From Primorskyibacter sedentarius (GTDB lineage Bacteria; Pseudomonadota; Alphaproteobacteria; Rhodobacterales; Rhodobacteraceae): a stretch of 63,561 bases of DNA. Below the pieces are notes generated by a model, which was given only the letters and a program-made list of their open reading frames with translations, was not told the origin of the DNA and did not search any database. Numbering within the stretch: the first letter of the stretch is position 1; each line of letters starts with the position of its first letter. Positions 9,119-17,391 of the stretch are shown one piece after another. The translations under genes were made by a program, and so were the position numbers. The DNA is taken from assembly GCF_004342065.1 (NCBI RefSeq), contig NZ_SLZU01000021.1, forward strand, positions 1 through 63,561, given 5' to 3'.

Positions 9119-9139
9119 GATGCCCCTCCCGAGGGCATC
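9119..9139 (+). terminator. Possible hairpin after the permease gene
   Basis: GATGCCC and GGGCATC form a 7-bp inverted repeat separated by 7 bases, about 35 bp past the permease stop. No T-run follows, so factor-independent termination is uncertain. Confidence 0.3.
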
Positions 9140-9255
9140 GCAATGTGCCATTGTAGTGAGTGTTGAAGCCATCGACAGAGCCACAGGAATGGGAACTGAA
9201 AGCCGCGTGAGAGATACAGTTGCTAAGTAGGACTTTGTTCGAAACTTGCGCGATC

Positions 9256-10914
9256 TTACTCGATTCCTGCCATGCGATAGGACTCCTCAAGAAAGGCGCG
9301 CATCGACGGATCACGCTCGATCGCGCTTGCCATCAGGGCTCCCAGCGTCACTTCGTACCCGAGTGTTTCATACTCGGCAAGCATCCAGTCGGCATCGTCC
9401 AGCCGTCCAAGTCGGGCATAAATGGCTACAAGTGTGCGCAGGCAATAAGGGCTGTTCGGCATCTGCTGGGTGCAAGTCAGAACCGCGTCTTCGGCTTCTT
9501 CGTATTTACCCAGATGAAACAACGTGTTGCTTAGCCCAATGTAGTACCAGAAAGGAGGCAACGGGTGCGTTGCCATCACACTTTCGAAAATCGGCAACGC
9601 GTCTTCGGGATGACCTGCCATGGTGGTGACGATGGCATAGTAGATCCGCGCATCATCGTTGGCGGGCTGCAGAGACATGGCCGTGCGGAGGTGCTTCAGC
9701 GCTGCAGCGGTGTCTCCTGTCGGGACAACCGAATGAAGCCGCCCAAGCGCGTAGTGGGCAAGCCACAACTCAGGATCAAGTTCCAACGCCTTCCGAGCAA
9801 AGTAGAACGCCTTTTCGGCATCTGCGCTCGAAAGCACGATCCAGCCGTTTTCCAACCGGATCGCGTAGGCAGCGGCAAGCTCGGCATAGGCGCGAGCATA
9901 GTCTGGGTCGTGTTCCAACGCGCGGCGCAGGAATCTCTCGGCGGAAAGGCTTCCGTCATAGGTGAACGCACTGAGTTCGCGGCGCGCACGCATCACGTCT
10001 TCGAAAGCGGCGGGGTCAGATGTGCCGCCGAGCGACAGCCGCTGGCGGTCACGCGTATCAAGTGTGATGTGCATCGCTTCCACAAGCGCTTCTGGCAACG
10101 TCTGGCGATATGCGAGGAAATTGTTGCGGGCGCCCTGGAAACGGTCTGCCCAGACGGTAGTACCGTCAGAGCCGTCGATAAGTTGCACTGATACCGCTAT
10201 TTCTGCTCCATCCTCGCGCACGCTTCCGGCAATCAGATAGCGCGCCTTGAGCGACTGTGACAATTCGACCGGGCTGTCCAGAACCGCCGCCATTGCGTGC
10301 GTCTGAGCTTGTGACACAATCCCTATTCCCGACATTTCGGCCAAGCGGATTTCGAGATCGTCCGAAAGGCCCGCCGCAAGAAAACGGTTTTGCCCAGCGT
10401 CCGCCGCGAACGGCAGAATGGCCACACTTTCATGCTGGCCTGCGACCGGGAGAGCCAAAGAGGTTTCCGGTGCGGCCCAACGGGGTTCGTCGAGCCAGAA
10501 ATTGACGCTGAGAATTGTCGCCGCACAGGCAGCAGCCAGCCAGAGCCATAGCATCCTGCGAGGCAGAGCCTGGGTCGACCCTGCGGGTTCGCTTACATTC
10601 AGACGGTATCCCTGCTTCGGAAATGTTTCGACGATCTGGTGTTTTTTATCGCCCAGGACCTTCCGGATATCGGCAATACAGCGGGCGATGCTCTCGTCAG
10701 TGGCAATCGCGTCGGGCCAGACCAACTCGCTCAACCGGTCCTTGCTGAGAACGCGGCCCCGTTCTTTCAACAGTACCTCGAGCATACGCAGCGGCTTTGC
10801 CCGGAGCGTTACAGTCCGTCCTTCGGCATCGAGCAATTGGCCATCAAGCCAAAAGTAATTCACCCCGCCGAGGCGGATGGGTTCTGCTTGATAATCAACA
10901 GGGGGCAGCACCAT
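9256..10914 (-). CDS. Membrane-anchored winged-helix regulator with TolB-like and TPR domains (CadC-like)
   Basis: This 552-residue protein starts with an OmpR/PhoB-type winged helix (about residues 10-105), seen in EGRTVTLRAKPLRMLEVLL, RVLSKDRLSELVWPDA and KHQIVETFPKQGYRLN. One transmembrane helix follows (MLWLWLAAACAATILSVNFW). After it comes a TolB-like segment (SVAILPFAADAGQ, YLIAGSVREDGAEIAVSVQL) and several TPR units up to the C-terminus. It is a CadC-type one-component sensor, with DNA binding in the cytoplasm and sensing in the periplasm. The start with the better ribosome site (AAAGGGG) is ATG 10914; an ATG 14 codons upstream is also open. It is divergent from the periplasmic TPR gene at 11105, its likely target. 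Confidence 0.9.
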   Translation of the reverse strand: MVLPPVDYQAEPIRLGGVNYFWLDGQLLDAEGRTVTLRAKPLRMLEVLLKERGRVLSKDRLSELVWPDAIATDESIARCIADIRKVLGDKKHQIVETFPKQGYRLNVSEPAGSTQALPRRMLWLWLAAACAATILSVNFWLDEPRWAAPETSLALPVAGQHESVAILPFAADAGQNRFLAAGLSDDLEIRLAEMSGIGIVSQAQTHAMAAVLDSPVELSQSLKARYLIAGSVREDGAEIAVSVQLIDGSDGTTVWADRFQGARNNFLAYRQTLPEALVEAMHITLDTRDRQRLSLGGTSDPAAFEDVMRARRELSAFTYDGSLSAERFLRRALEHDPDYARAYAELAAAYAIRLENGWIVLSSADAEKAFYFARKALELDPELWLAHYALGRLHSVVPTGDTAAALKHLRTAMSLQPANDDARIYYAIVTTMAGHPEDALPIFESVMATHPLPPFWYYIGLSNTLFHLGKYEEAEDAVLTCTQQMPNSPYCLRTLVAIYARLGRLDDADWMLAEYETLGYEVTLGALMASAIERDPSMRAFLEESYRMAGIE

Positions 10915-11104
10915 GTTCGAATGCCCCTTTCGTTCAAGATGATACGTCATTTCCACTTTAGGTGCGAGCAGAATGGGCAGTGCCTGATCCGAAGAGATTT
11001 CAAGCCGAATTCAGAACTTTCTCAAGACCTTTTGGGCGCCGTGGGGCACGGATGGCGTCTGCACCCAGGCGCAATTGCAAAGAGCTTCTTCGAGGAGAAA
11101 TTTT

Positions 11105-12574
11105 ATGACGCGAATTACTATGCGGGCCTCAACAGCCCTTGCGGCGACTCTGACCATCTTTGCCCTCCCGGATGCCGTGAAAGCCCATGGCGTGGATTTG
11201 CCCACAAGCTGCAAGGAAGAGGCAGACGCGGCGGTCGACGAGGGCCTTAGCCTGATGCACAACATGATGTACATTCAGGCCGAAGATGCTTTCGATCAGG
11301 CAGCCGCATCCGACCCTGATTGCGCCATGGCCCAATGGGGAATCGCGATGGCGAATTTCCATCCGCTTTGGCCAGGGAACCCGTCCCCGGAGGAGACCGC
11401 CAAAGGCACCGAAGCCGCCGAGAGACTGGCCGACCTGACCACCGGCAATGATCTGGAGCGTGGACTGACAAAAGCCGCACTTGCCTTTTATGCGCCCGAA
11501 CACGACGGCTACCGCGCCCAGATCAATGCTTGGGCCGCTGCGCAGATTGACGCCTACGAGGCCAATCCTGACAGTGTAGACGCCGCTGCCTTTGCTGCAC
11601 TGGCCATGCTCGCCTCCGCTCCTCCAGGCGAGGGCGGGATTGCCATCAATGCGGCCGCCGGAGACCTTCTCGACACGCTCCACAAAAGCGCGCCACACCA
11701 CCCTGGTGTCATCCACTACGCGATCCACGCCTATGACAATCCGCCGCTCAAAGACCGCGGCGCGCCCTATGCCGTGATTTATGACAAAACAGCTCCGAAC
11801 GCTGCCCATGCGCTCCACATGCCATCCCACATATTTACCCGCACAGGTGACTGGGCGGCCTCCATTGAGCTCAACCGGCGCTCTGCTGAGGCGGCGATGG
11901 AAAGTTCCGACACCATTCTTGAGACCCACTACGTCCACGCTGTCGATTACATGGTTTACGGTCTTCTCCAACTTGATCGGCCCGAGGAAGCGCAAGCGCT
12001 GGTGGACAAAATGCTGGCGATGGACAATCATCAGGTCAGCTTTGGCGGCGCTTACGCCTTGGCGGCCTCGCCGCTGCGTCTGCTGCTGGAGCAGGAGAAA
12101 TGGGCCGAAGCCGGTGCGGTTTCACACGAGCTGCATCCGTCGATCCCATGGGAGAACTTTCCCCAGACCGAAGCGATGCTCTGGTTTGCGAAGGGTATCG
12201 GAGCGGCCCGATCAGGTGATCTCGAAGCTGCCCGCGCGGATGTGGTAAAACTTAACGCGCTGCATCAGGTGATGGTCGAGCGTGACCAAGACTACTGGGC
12301 GAAGCTGACTGAAGGGCAGATCCTGTCCGTTGATGCATGGATCGAATTGGCTCGTGGAAATGGTGAGCAGGCTGTAAAAATGCAGGAAAAAGCCGCTGAT
12401 CTGGAAGACAGTATCGGCAAAAGTCCGGTCACGCCTGGTCACGTATTGCCCGCCCGGGAATTGCTTGGAGATATCTATCTTGAATTGGGCGCGCCTGAGA
12501 AAGCGGCGGAGGCATATCGCGCCACGCTTGAGCTTTCGCCAAATCGCGCCAGGAGTCTCGCGGCATTGAGGTGA
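11105..12574 (+). CDS. Periplasmic tetratricopeptide repeat protein
   Basis: This 489-residue protein begins with a Sec signal peptide (MTRITMRASTALAATLTIFA, cleavage near VKAHG). The mature part is built of TPR-like helical repeats: EEADAAVDEGLSLMHNMMYI, DPDCAMAQWGIAMANFHPLW, a histidine-rich core with SAPHHPGVIHYAIHAYDNPP and AAHALHMPSHIFTRTGDW, and the classical final repeat ARELLGDIYLELGAPEKAAE. The PHHPG and HMPSHIF signatures recur in a family of uncharacterised bacterial TPR proteins. It is divergent from the membrane-bound regulator at 9256-10914, which has its own periplasmic TPRs; the two may form a sensor-partner pair. The substrate is unknown. Confidence 0.85.
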   Translation: MTRITMRASTALAATLTIFALPDAVKAHGVDLPTSCKEEADAAVDEGLSLMHNMMYIQAEDAFDQAAASDPDCAMAQWGIAMANFHPLWPGNPSPEETAKGTEAAERLADLTTGNDLERGLTKAALAFYAPEHDGYRAQINAWAAAQIDAYEANPDSVDAAAFAALAMLASAPPGEGGIAINAAAGDLLDTLHKSAPHHPGVIHYAIHAYDNPPLKDRGAPYAVIYDKTAPNAAHALHMPSHIFTRTGDWAASIELNRRSAEAAMESSDTILETHYVHAVDYMVYGLLQLDRPEEAQALVDKMLAMDNHQVSFGGAYALAASPLRLLLEQEKWAEAGAVSHELHPSIPWENFPQTEAMLWFAKGIGAARSGDLEAARADVVKLNALHQVMVERDQDYWAKLTEGQILSVDAWIELARGNGEQAVKMQEKAADLEDSIGKSPVTPGHVLPARELLGDIYLELGAPEKAAEAYRATLELSPNRARSLAALR

Positions 12575-12644
12575 GCAAGTGTCCTCAGAGATCGTTGAAC
12601 CCGCTATCGCCAGGTTATACAAGTCAAACGGCTTACGTCCTACA

Positions 12645-12666
12645 AGGCTGCCTAACTCGGCAGCCT
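12645..12666. terminator. Hairpin between the convergent TPR and hipA genes
   Basis: AGGCTGCC and GGCAGCCT form a perfect 8-bp inverted repeat with a 6-base loop. It lies 70 bp past the TPR stop and spans the hipA stop codon, in a convergent arrangement, so it could serve as a two-way terminator. No clear T-run is present on either side. Confidence 0.4.
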
Positions 12667-13962
12667 GCCCAAGATTCGCAAAGCGTTGTTTTCGATCATC
12701 TCCGCGGCCTCCTCGATGTAACCTGCGGTCGCCCTCGGGAAGGACGCGACTTCCCGGGAAACTGGAACACGGGACGCAACCATTCTGTCCACCAGCAGCT
12801 CGACGCGTTCAAGGACGCCCGCGGGACGGAAGCCGGAAGTTTCCGAAATCACCCTCCAATCGCGAGGAGCGATATCAGTCGGGCTGCGCCGCCTGCCAGC
12901 AATCTTCTGCGCGAACCTCTGGACCACGCCGGGCCATGGCAGAACTGTCGAGACATCGTAGAGCGGCGAGAGCTCAGGCTTTCCGTTCAGGGGTAGCAGC
13001 AAAGAATAATTCTTGGCGTGACTGTCCGTGTTGGCCACGAGGATGTTGAAAATGACCTGGTCGAGCAGTGCGAGGGTCCCTTTCGGTCCGAGACGTCGAC
13101 CTGTACTGAGGATCTCGTGCAAAGACAGGCCAGGGATGGTCCCGTGCTCGTATTTCCGCCCCGGAGGCAAGGCGTTCGTCTGCGCAAAATCCTCCTGGTG
13201 GATGCGCAGGAGATTTCCGCCGCGCGTGACCCTTCGGTCGTATCTCAGCACGCAAATTGCCGTGCGATCAGCTGTAGCGATGATGCTGGCCTCTGCGGAG
13301 GGTATGCCGATGGCCTTTGCGAGCTTCAGGCAATACACCTCGTTTTCCGTGATCCCCGGAAGGCGCGGGTTGTCTGGCTTGATGATCAGCGTTGACGGGG
13401 CTCCTTCTTGCGGAACGGCCAACTGGTCACCTTCCTGCGGAAGCCGCAGAACCGGAGTTCCTTCAGAATCCAATACGGCCAAGGCCGTTTTCTTTTGGCC
13501 GCCGGCGAGAGAAAGCCGCACCCCTTCCTCTCCGGCAAGGAAAGGACGCAAGGCGAGATCTTTGAAATGTCGTTCGAGAGCTTCTTTCGGATCTTCGACG
13601 TCATAGAGGGTCATCAACGGGGTGTAGCGCCACCTCTCGGGAGCGCTGGGTTCCCCGAATGACAATGCGCCCGCTGTGTCGCCCCCGATCTCCGCAAGAA
13701 GGCCGAGGGCGTCACTCTGGGACATGCCAAGCGACCTGGAGAGCACGTCCAGCTGTTCTTCTTCTGGCAGAAGGTTTGCAAGCCACGGAGAAATAACGCT
13801 CGAAGGGTGCGTATCTGTGCCGAGCGGCATGCTCATGGAGATCGGGAATGCCCCTCGGGTGTTCTGCCAATCCTTGCTATAGATAAAGCTCAACTCGCCA
13901 TCCGGGCTTACCTCCACGGTTCCGACCAGAAGGTGTTGAAAGAAGACGGGAACCGATTTCAT
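12652..13962 (-). CDS. hipA: HipA-family toxin, serine/threonine kinase
   Basis: This 436-residue protein is a HipA kinase, the toxin of a type II toxin-antitoxin pair. The N-terminal subdomain (couple_hipA, about residues 1-105) includes SPWLANLLPEEEQLDVLS and GLLAEIGGDTAGALSFG. The kinase core shows LIIKPDNPRLPGITENE, the catalytic VANTDSHAKNYSLLL and the metal-binding SPLYDVSTVLPW. Known HipA proteins phosphorylate glutamyl-tRNA synthetase or other tRNA synthetases and halt translation. The start overlaps the hipB stop by 4 bp (ATGA), so the two are translationally coupled with the antitoxin first. All visible key residues are intact. Confidence 0.95.
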   Translation of the reverse strand: MKSVPVFFQHLLVGTVEVSPDGELSFIYSKDWQNTRGAFPISMSMPLGTDTHPSSVISPWLANLLPEEEQLDVLSRSLGMSQSDALGLLAEIGGDTAGALSFGEPSAPERWRYTPLMTLYDVEDPKEALERHFKDLALRPFLAGEEGVRLSLAGGQKKTALAVLDSEGTPVLRLPQEGDQLAVPQEGAPSTLIIKPDNPRLPGITENEVYCLKLAKAIGIPSAEASIIATADRTAICVLRYDRRVTRGGNLLRIHQEDFAQTNALPPGRKYEHGTIPGLSLHEILSTGRRLGPKGTLALLDQVIFNILVANTDSHAKNYSLLLPLNGKPELSPLYDVSTVLPWPGVVQRFAQKIAGRRRSPTDIAPRDWRVISETSGFRPAGVLERVELLVDRMVASRVPVSREVASFPRATAGYIEEAAEMIENNALRILGRLPS

Positions 13963-14246
13963 TCAAACTCACTCAGATCGTAGCCCGACCCGGTGCTCCC
14001 GGCTTTCAATTCATCAACCGCAGGATCCTGAAAAAAGGTCGAGACCTTCGTCCCCAGGGATTTTGCGATCCTGTCGAGAGTGCTCAGCCGAGGGTCGCGC
14101 TTACCTGTTTCGATCAGTGACAGTGCCGAGATCGACAGTCCGGACAACCGCGCGAGTTCCTTCAGCCCCAGCCCCTCAGCAAGACGCTGACGGCGGATTG
14201 CAGCCCCTGTCTGCTCAAGGATCTTCTCACCCTCATGGGCCGTCAT
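13959..14246 (-). CDS. hipB: HipB-like XRE-family antitoxin
   Basis: This 95-residue protein is a single XRE/Cro helix-turn-helix: GAAIRRQRLAEGLGLKELAR, then SGLSISALSLIETGKRDPR and LSTLDRIAKSLGTKVSTFFQ. The C-terminal tail (about 25 residues) is the part that usually contacts the kinase. It precedes hipA with a 4-bp overlap. In the family the antitoxin dimer binds palindromic operators upstream of the operon and represses it, more strongly with HipA bound. Three 18-bp operator-like palindromes lie just upstream of this gene. Confidence 0.95.
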   Translation of the reverse strand: MTAHEGEKILEQTGAAIRRQRLAEGLGLKELARLSGLSISALSLIETGKRDPRLSTLDRIAKSLGTKVSTFFQDPAVDELKAGSTGSGYDLSEFE

Positions 14247-14256
14247 GACATCTCTC

Positions 14257-14274
14257 TTTATCGTTTGCGATAAA
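14257..14274. promoter_or_regulatory. HipB operator candidate O1
   Basis: TTTATCGTTTGCGATAAA is a palindrome with 7-bp perfect arms, 11 bp upstream of the hipB start. It has the TATC...GATA ends known from HipB operators in Escherichia coli, with a shorter spacer than the E. coli site. Sites of the same 18-bp design lie at 14306-14323 and 14357-14374. An additional 9-bp-arm repeat (CTTGGTTTT...AAAACCAAG) lies at 14280-14302, between O1 and O2. Confidence 0.65.
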
Positions 14275-14305
14275 AATAGCTTGGTTTTCAGATAAAACCA
14301 AGTCC

Positions 14306-14323
14306 TTTACCTTTTGGGGTAAA
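14306..14323. promoter_or_regulatory. HipB operator candidate O2
   Basis: TTTACCTTTTGGGGTAAA has arms TTTACC/GGTAAA around 6 bases. It is the most divergent of the three sites and is centred 49 bp from O1. Confidence 0.5.
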
Positions 14324-14356
14324 TTTTCTGGTGACAACGACAGTTCTGAACGATTT

Positions 14357-14374
14357 TTTATCTTAAAGGATAAA
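14357..14374. promoter_or_regulatory. HipB operator candidate O3
   Basis: TTTATCTTAAAGGATAAA has arms TTTATC/GATAAA, the same half-site as O1, centred 51 bp from O2. The near-equal spacing of about five helical turns would put all three bound dimers on one face of the DNA. Confidence 0.6.
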
Positions 14375-14562
14375 TTCGGTCGCGGATCAAACTCGGTTTG
14401 ACAGCTGAAGGTCTCCCAGCGTCATTGCGAAAGAGCGCCCGCACCCTTCGGGGCGCAACGACCGACGACACCTCCTGGATCAGAAACCGGGCCAGGATCA
14501 AAACCGACATCGCGGGCGACAAGGTTGATTGCAACGCCACGGGCTTAACGGCGTCGCTCACG

Positions 14563-14603
14563 TTTGAGTGACTGCTCAAATATATTCTTGAGTGATCACT
14601 CAA
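14563..14603. promoter_or_regulatory. Paired TetR-type operators flanking a likely -10 box
   Basis: Two related palindromes stand 24 bp apart centre to centre. One is TTTGAGTGACTGCTCAAA (14563-14580), imperfect. The other is TTGAGTGATCACTCAA (14588-14603), perfect over 16 bp. A TATATT hexamer (14581-14586), a plausible -10 element, lies between them. They precede the CMD gene at 14658. The TetR encoded at the end of the same gene group (16254) is the likely binder, by position. Confidence 0.65.
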
Positions 14604-14657
14604 AGCTCGTTAGATCGACCTCATCAGACACAAAATCCTCTCCTGAAAGGTCAGACC

Positions 14658-15227
14658 ATGGCAACCTTCCCAATCCATACAATCGAATCCGCCCCCGAAG
14701 CCGCGAAACCGCTTCTGGAAACGTCGCTTAAGAACAACGGGCGCATTCCGGGACTGCACGGTACTATGGCCGCGGCCCCGCCCCTGTTGGCAGCATATAA
14801 TTTTGCCCACCAGCAGTTCATGGCGACTTCCATGACGGACGAGGAAAAAACAGTTGTTTGGCAGACAATCAATGTCGAAAGCAACTGTCACTACTGCGTT
14901 CCCGCCCACACCGGCATCGCCAAGATGATGAAAATCGACGACGCCATCACCGAGGCTTTGCGCAACGAAACGCCGCTGCCGACAGCCAAACTCGAAGCTC
15001 TACGCAACTTTACCCTGGCGCTGGTGCGTGAGCGTGGGTTTGTCTCCGATGCCGACACGCAGGCGTTCCTGGACGCCGGGTTCACTGAAACAAACATCCT
15101 CGAAATCATTCTGGGCACTGCGCAAAAACTGATGTCGAACTACACGAACCATTTTGCCAAGACCCCTGTCGACCAAGTCTTCCAAAAGTTCGCGTGGGAA
15201 AAGCAGGTGGCCGTCGCTGCTGAATAA
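14658..15227 (+). CDS. CMD/AhpD-like family protein (second copy)
   Basis: This 189-residue protein is of the CMD/AhpD type, with the active-site motif VESNCHYCVPAHTGIAKMMK (CxxCxxxH). The N-terminal FPIHTIESAPEAAKPLLETS followed by NNGRIPGLHGTMAAAPPLL is typical of the branch that resembles YciW/uncharacterised peroxidases. It differs clearly from the copy at 1105, so it is not a recent duplicate. GAAAGG stands 7 bp before the ATG. It lies directly downstream of two palindromic operators and probably forms a regulon with the DsbA-like and TetR genes that follow, although a 370-bp gap separates them. Confidence 0.9.
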   Translation: MATFPIHTIESAPEAAKPLLETSLKNNGRIPGLHGTMAAAPPLLAAYNFAHQQFMATSMTDEEKTVVWQTINVESNCHYCVPAHTGIAKMMKIDDAITEALRNETPLPTAKLEALRNFTLALVRERGFVSDADTQAFLDAGFTETNILEIILGTAQKLMSNYTNHFAKTPVDQVFQKFAWEKQVAVAAE

Positions 15228-15605
15228 ATCAACTGCTGGAGCGGGCCGACCGCTCCGGCACACCCACTTCAAATGAGAGACTGAAGGTTGCCAAGGACCA
15301 CCCTATTTGCAGGTGTCTGGAGATCATGTCGCATCGCTGGCATGGAGCGGAATACTGCTCAGCACAAATGCGCTTCCAATCCATCGCGGACTTAACAAAC
15401 ATGTTTTGGGCGGCCATGTCAGTCCTCGGATGCCGCCGGTTTTGATACTGATTTTTGCACGACCCGTGGCATCTGGCGCCTATGACACTTATCTCGCATT
15501 GCTACTGCTGGCGAACCTCGCGTCTCTGCAGTTCGACACGAATGATTTACGGGTCTGGTTCGGCGGCGCCCGTCCAGCCCATGGCCACAAACGGAGCGTA
15601 TGAGA
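15228..15605. other. Gap in the second TetR module, possible gene remnant
   Basis: About 375 bp lie between the CMD and DsbA-like genes. A 98-codon frame (15307-15603) has an N-terminal half without character. Its C-terminal half contains a hydrophobic LALLLLANLASLQFDTNDLR segment that reads like the end of a small membrane protein. It may be a truncated gene. I see no ribosome site. Confidence 0.3.
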
Positions 15606-16250
15606 ATGACCGAACCTTTGCGTATTGATATCGTATCCGATGTCATGTGCCCCTGGTGCATCATCGGGTATCGTCAGCTGTCGAAAGCGCTGGATGCCAC
15701 TGGCACCCATCACGAAATCCACTGGCATCCATTCGAGTTGAACCCACAAATGCCGCCCGAAGGCCAGAACACCCGCGAGCATATCATCGAAAAATACGGC
15801 AGCACGCCTGAGCAATCCGAGCAATCGCGCCAGCAAATGAAAGCACTGGGAAGCGATCTGGGGTTTGCTTTCGAGTGGACAGAAGACTCGCGTATGCACA
15901 ACACATTCAACACTCATCAACTGTTGCATTGGGCCAATACCCAAGGCCGCATGCATGATCTGAAAATGGCGCTGTTCACCGCCCATTTCACGGATCAACG
16001 CAACCTGTCTGACGACGCCGTACTGGTCGATATTGCCGCTGAAATCGGGCTGGACCGTGTCGAGGCCGCCGCCGTGCTTGACGATCAACGATTTGCCAAT
16101 GACGTGCGCAGCGCCGAACAGTTCTGGCAAAAACAGGGAATTTCCGGCGTGCCCGCCATGGTCTTCGACCGCAAACATCTTGTCACAGGCGCGCAGGGCG
16201 TGGAAAATTACACCAGCATTCTTTCGCAACTCGCCGAGATGAAAGGCTAA
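15606..16250 (+). CDS. DsbA family (FrnE-like) oxidoreductase
   Basis: This 214-residue protein has a thioredoxin-like fold with a helical insertion, as in FrnE and 2-hydroxychromene-2-carboxylate isomerase relatives. The CxxC redox site is DIVSDVMCPWCIIGYRQL near the N-terminus, and the cis-proline loop is GISGVPAMVFDRKHLV near the C-terminus. There is no signal peptide, so it works in the cytoplasm. FrnE-type proteins are linked to oxidative stress and to polyketide oxidation. ATG 15606 has GGAG at a suitable distance; ATG 15600 is an alternative. The TetR gene begins 3 bp after its stop. Confidence 0.92.
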   Translation: MTEPLRIDIVSDVMCPWCIIGYRQLSKALDATGTHHEIHWHPFELNPQMPPEGQNTREHIIEKYGSTPEQSEQSRQQMKALGSDLGFAFEWTEDSRMHNTFNTHQLLHWANTQGRMHDLKMALFTAHFTDQRNLSDDAVLVDIAAEIGLDRVEAAAVLDDQRFANDVRSAEQFWQKQGISGVPAMVFDRKHLVTGAQGVENYTSILSQLAEMKG

Positions 16251-16253
16251 CCC

Positions 16254-16853
16254 ATGGCCCGCGCCGCAAATTATGATCGTGACCGCGCACTCGATGCGGC
16301 CATGACCCTGTTCTGGCGCAAGGGCTATCACGCAACGTCTCTGAAGGATCTGGAATCGGCTCTTCAGATGAAACCCGGGAGCATCTACGCTGCTTTTGGC
16401 AGCAAGGAAAATCTCTACCTTCTGGCGATCGAGCGTTATTTCGAGGCATCTCGCGATGGTTTTCGCGCGGAAATGGCCAAGGCTGCAACGCCGCTCTCAG
16501 GGTTGGCCGCGCAGTTTCAAAACTACGCAGGGCTCGCGCAGGACAATCCAGCGCGGCGGGCCTGTATGTTGATGAAAACAGTTGTGGATACCGCATCCAC
16601 TGATCCCAAAATAGCTGCCGCATCACAGAAATATCTTGATCAAATGTGCGCAGAGTTTGCCGAGGCCTTCGAGGCTGCCCGTATCGCAGGTGAACTACCG
16701 TCCAACGCGGACCCAAGGCGCCTCGCGCTGCGTTTCCAAGCCAATATATCTGCCCTGCGCATCGAAATGCTTCGCGGAACGCCCCGAGACGACATCGTGA
16801 AACTCGCCGCTGATATGGCGCAAGAGACGATGGAACTTCGTACTCCAGCATGA
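16254..16853 (+). CDS. TetR/AcrR family transcriptional regulator
   Basis: This 199-residue protein has the TetR HTH at residues 8-52 (ALDAAMTLFWRKGYHATSLK, then PGSIYAAFGSKENLYL). The effector domain (LQFQNYAGLAQ and CMLMKTVVDTASTDPKIAA type helices) resembles the NemR/ComR-like branch that senses electrophiles. It is translated from 3 bp after the DsbA-like stop and is therefore co-transcribed with it. The palindromes at 14563-14603 are its probable operators. Confidence 0.92.
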   Translation: MARAANYDRDRALDAAMTLFWRKGYHATSLKDLESALQMKPGSIYAAFGSKENLYLLAIERYFEASRDGFRAEMAKAATPLSGLAAQFQNYAGLAQDNPARRACMLMKTVVDTASTDPKIAAASQKYLDQMCAEFAEAFEAARIAGELPSNADPRRLALRFQANISALRIEMLRGTPRDDIVKLAADMAQETMELRTPA

Positions 16854-17017
16854 GTCCGGACAAGAGCTGGGTCGAATCCAGGTGCAGTTGCGACAATATG
16901 AGCGGCAGCTCGGGGGAAGCCGGACCGTGTGAGAGCTATGACCTAATGGGATGAACTGCCTTCCAGCCAAGACCGCAGCTATTGTTGTGGAAACAGCGGA
17001 GAGAGGGGAACGTTCCG

Positions 17018-17170
17018 ATGGAGATCGCAGTACTTGGCATTGATCTGGGGAAGACAACCTGCAGTGTTGCAGGGCTTGATAGGGATGGCGCGGGTGTCCT
17101 GCAAAGCCGCTTCCAACGACATCGGCTCCAGGCTTTCTTGTCGGGGCTCCCTGAACCGCGCCGAGTTTGC
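17018..17170 (+). pseudogene. IS110-family transposase, N-terminal remnant
   Basis: From ATG 17018 the sequence reads MEIAVLGIDLGKTTCSVAGL and continues for about 45 residues with LQSRFQRHRLQAFLSGLPE. The IDLGK motif is the first part of the RuvC-like DEDD domain of IS110 transposases. After about 17155 the similarity ends abruptly and the remaining transposase, normally some 300 residues, is missing. The flanks 16854-17017 and 17171-17391 hold no gene I can support; the former may be the left end of the element. Confidence 0.7.
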
Positions 17171-17391
17171 CGGAGGCTCCGACTCTTGAGTAGGATGGAG
17201 CATCATGAGCAAGACGACGATCTGGAAACCGATCCCGTTTATTGAGCAGATGCGGATGCTCTTCAGGAAGCCGTCGGAAAGCAAATGCGCTGTTCGAAAG
17301 ATTATGGCTTCTGCTGGCCTTGATATCTGCTGTTGGAGAAGCGCTCAATCGGGGCGTATTTTCTTCTTCAGTAATCCCAGGAAAGGGTACA

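Noticed and set aside
15307-15603. A 98-codon plus-strand frame in the gap of the second TetR module.
   Set aside because: No ribosome site and a featureless N-terminal half. A membrane-like end hints at a remnant, not a gene.
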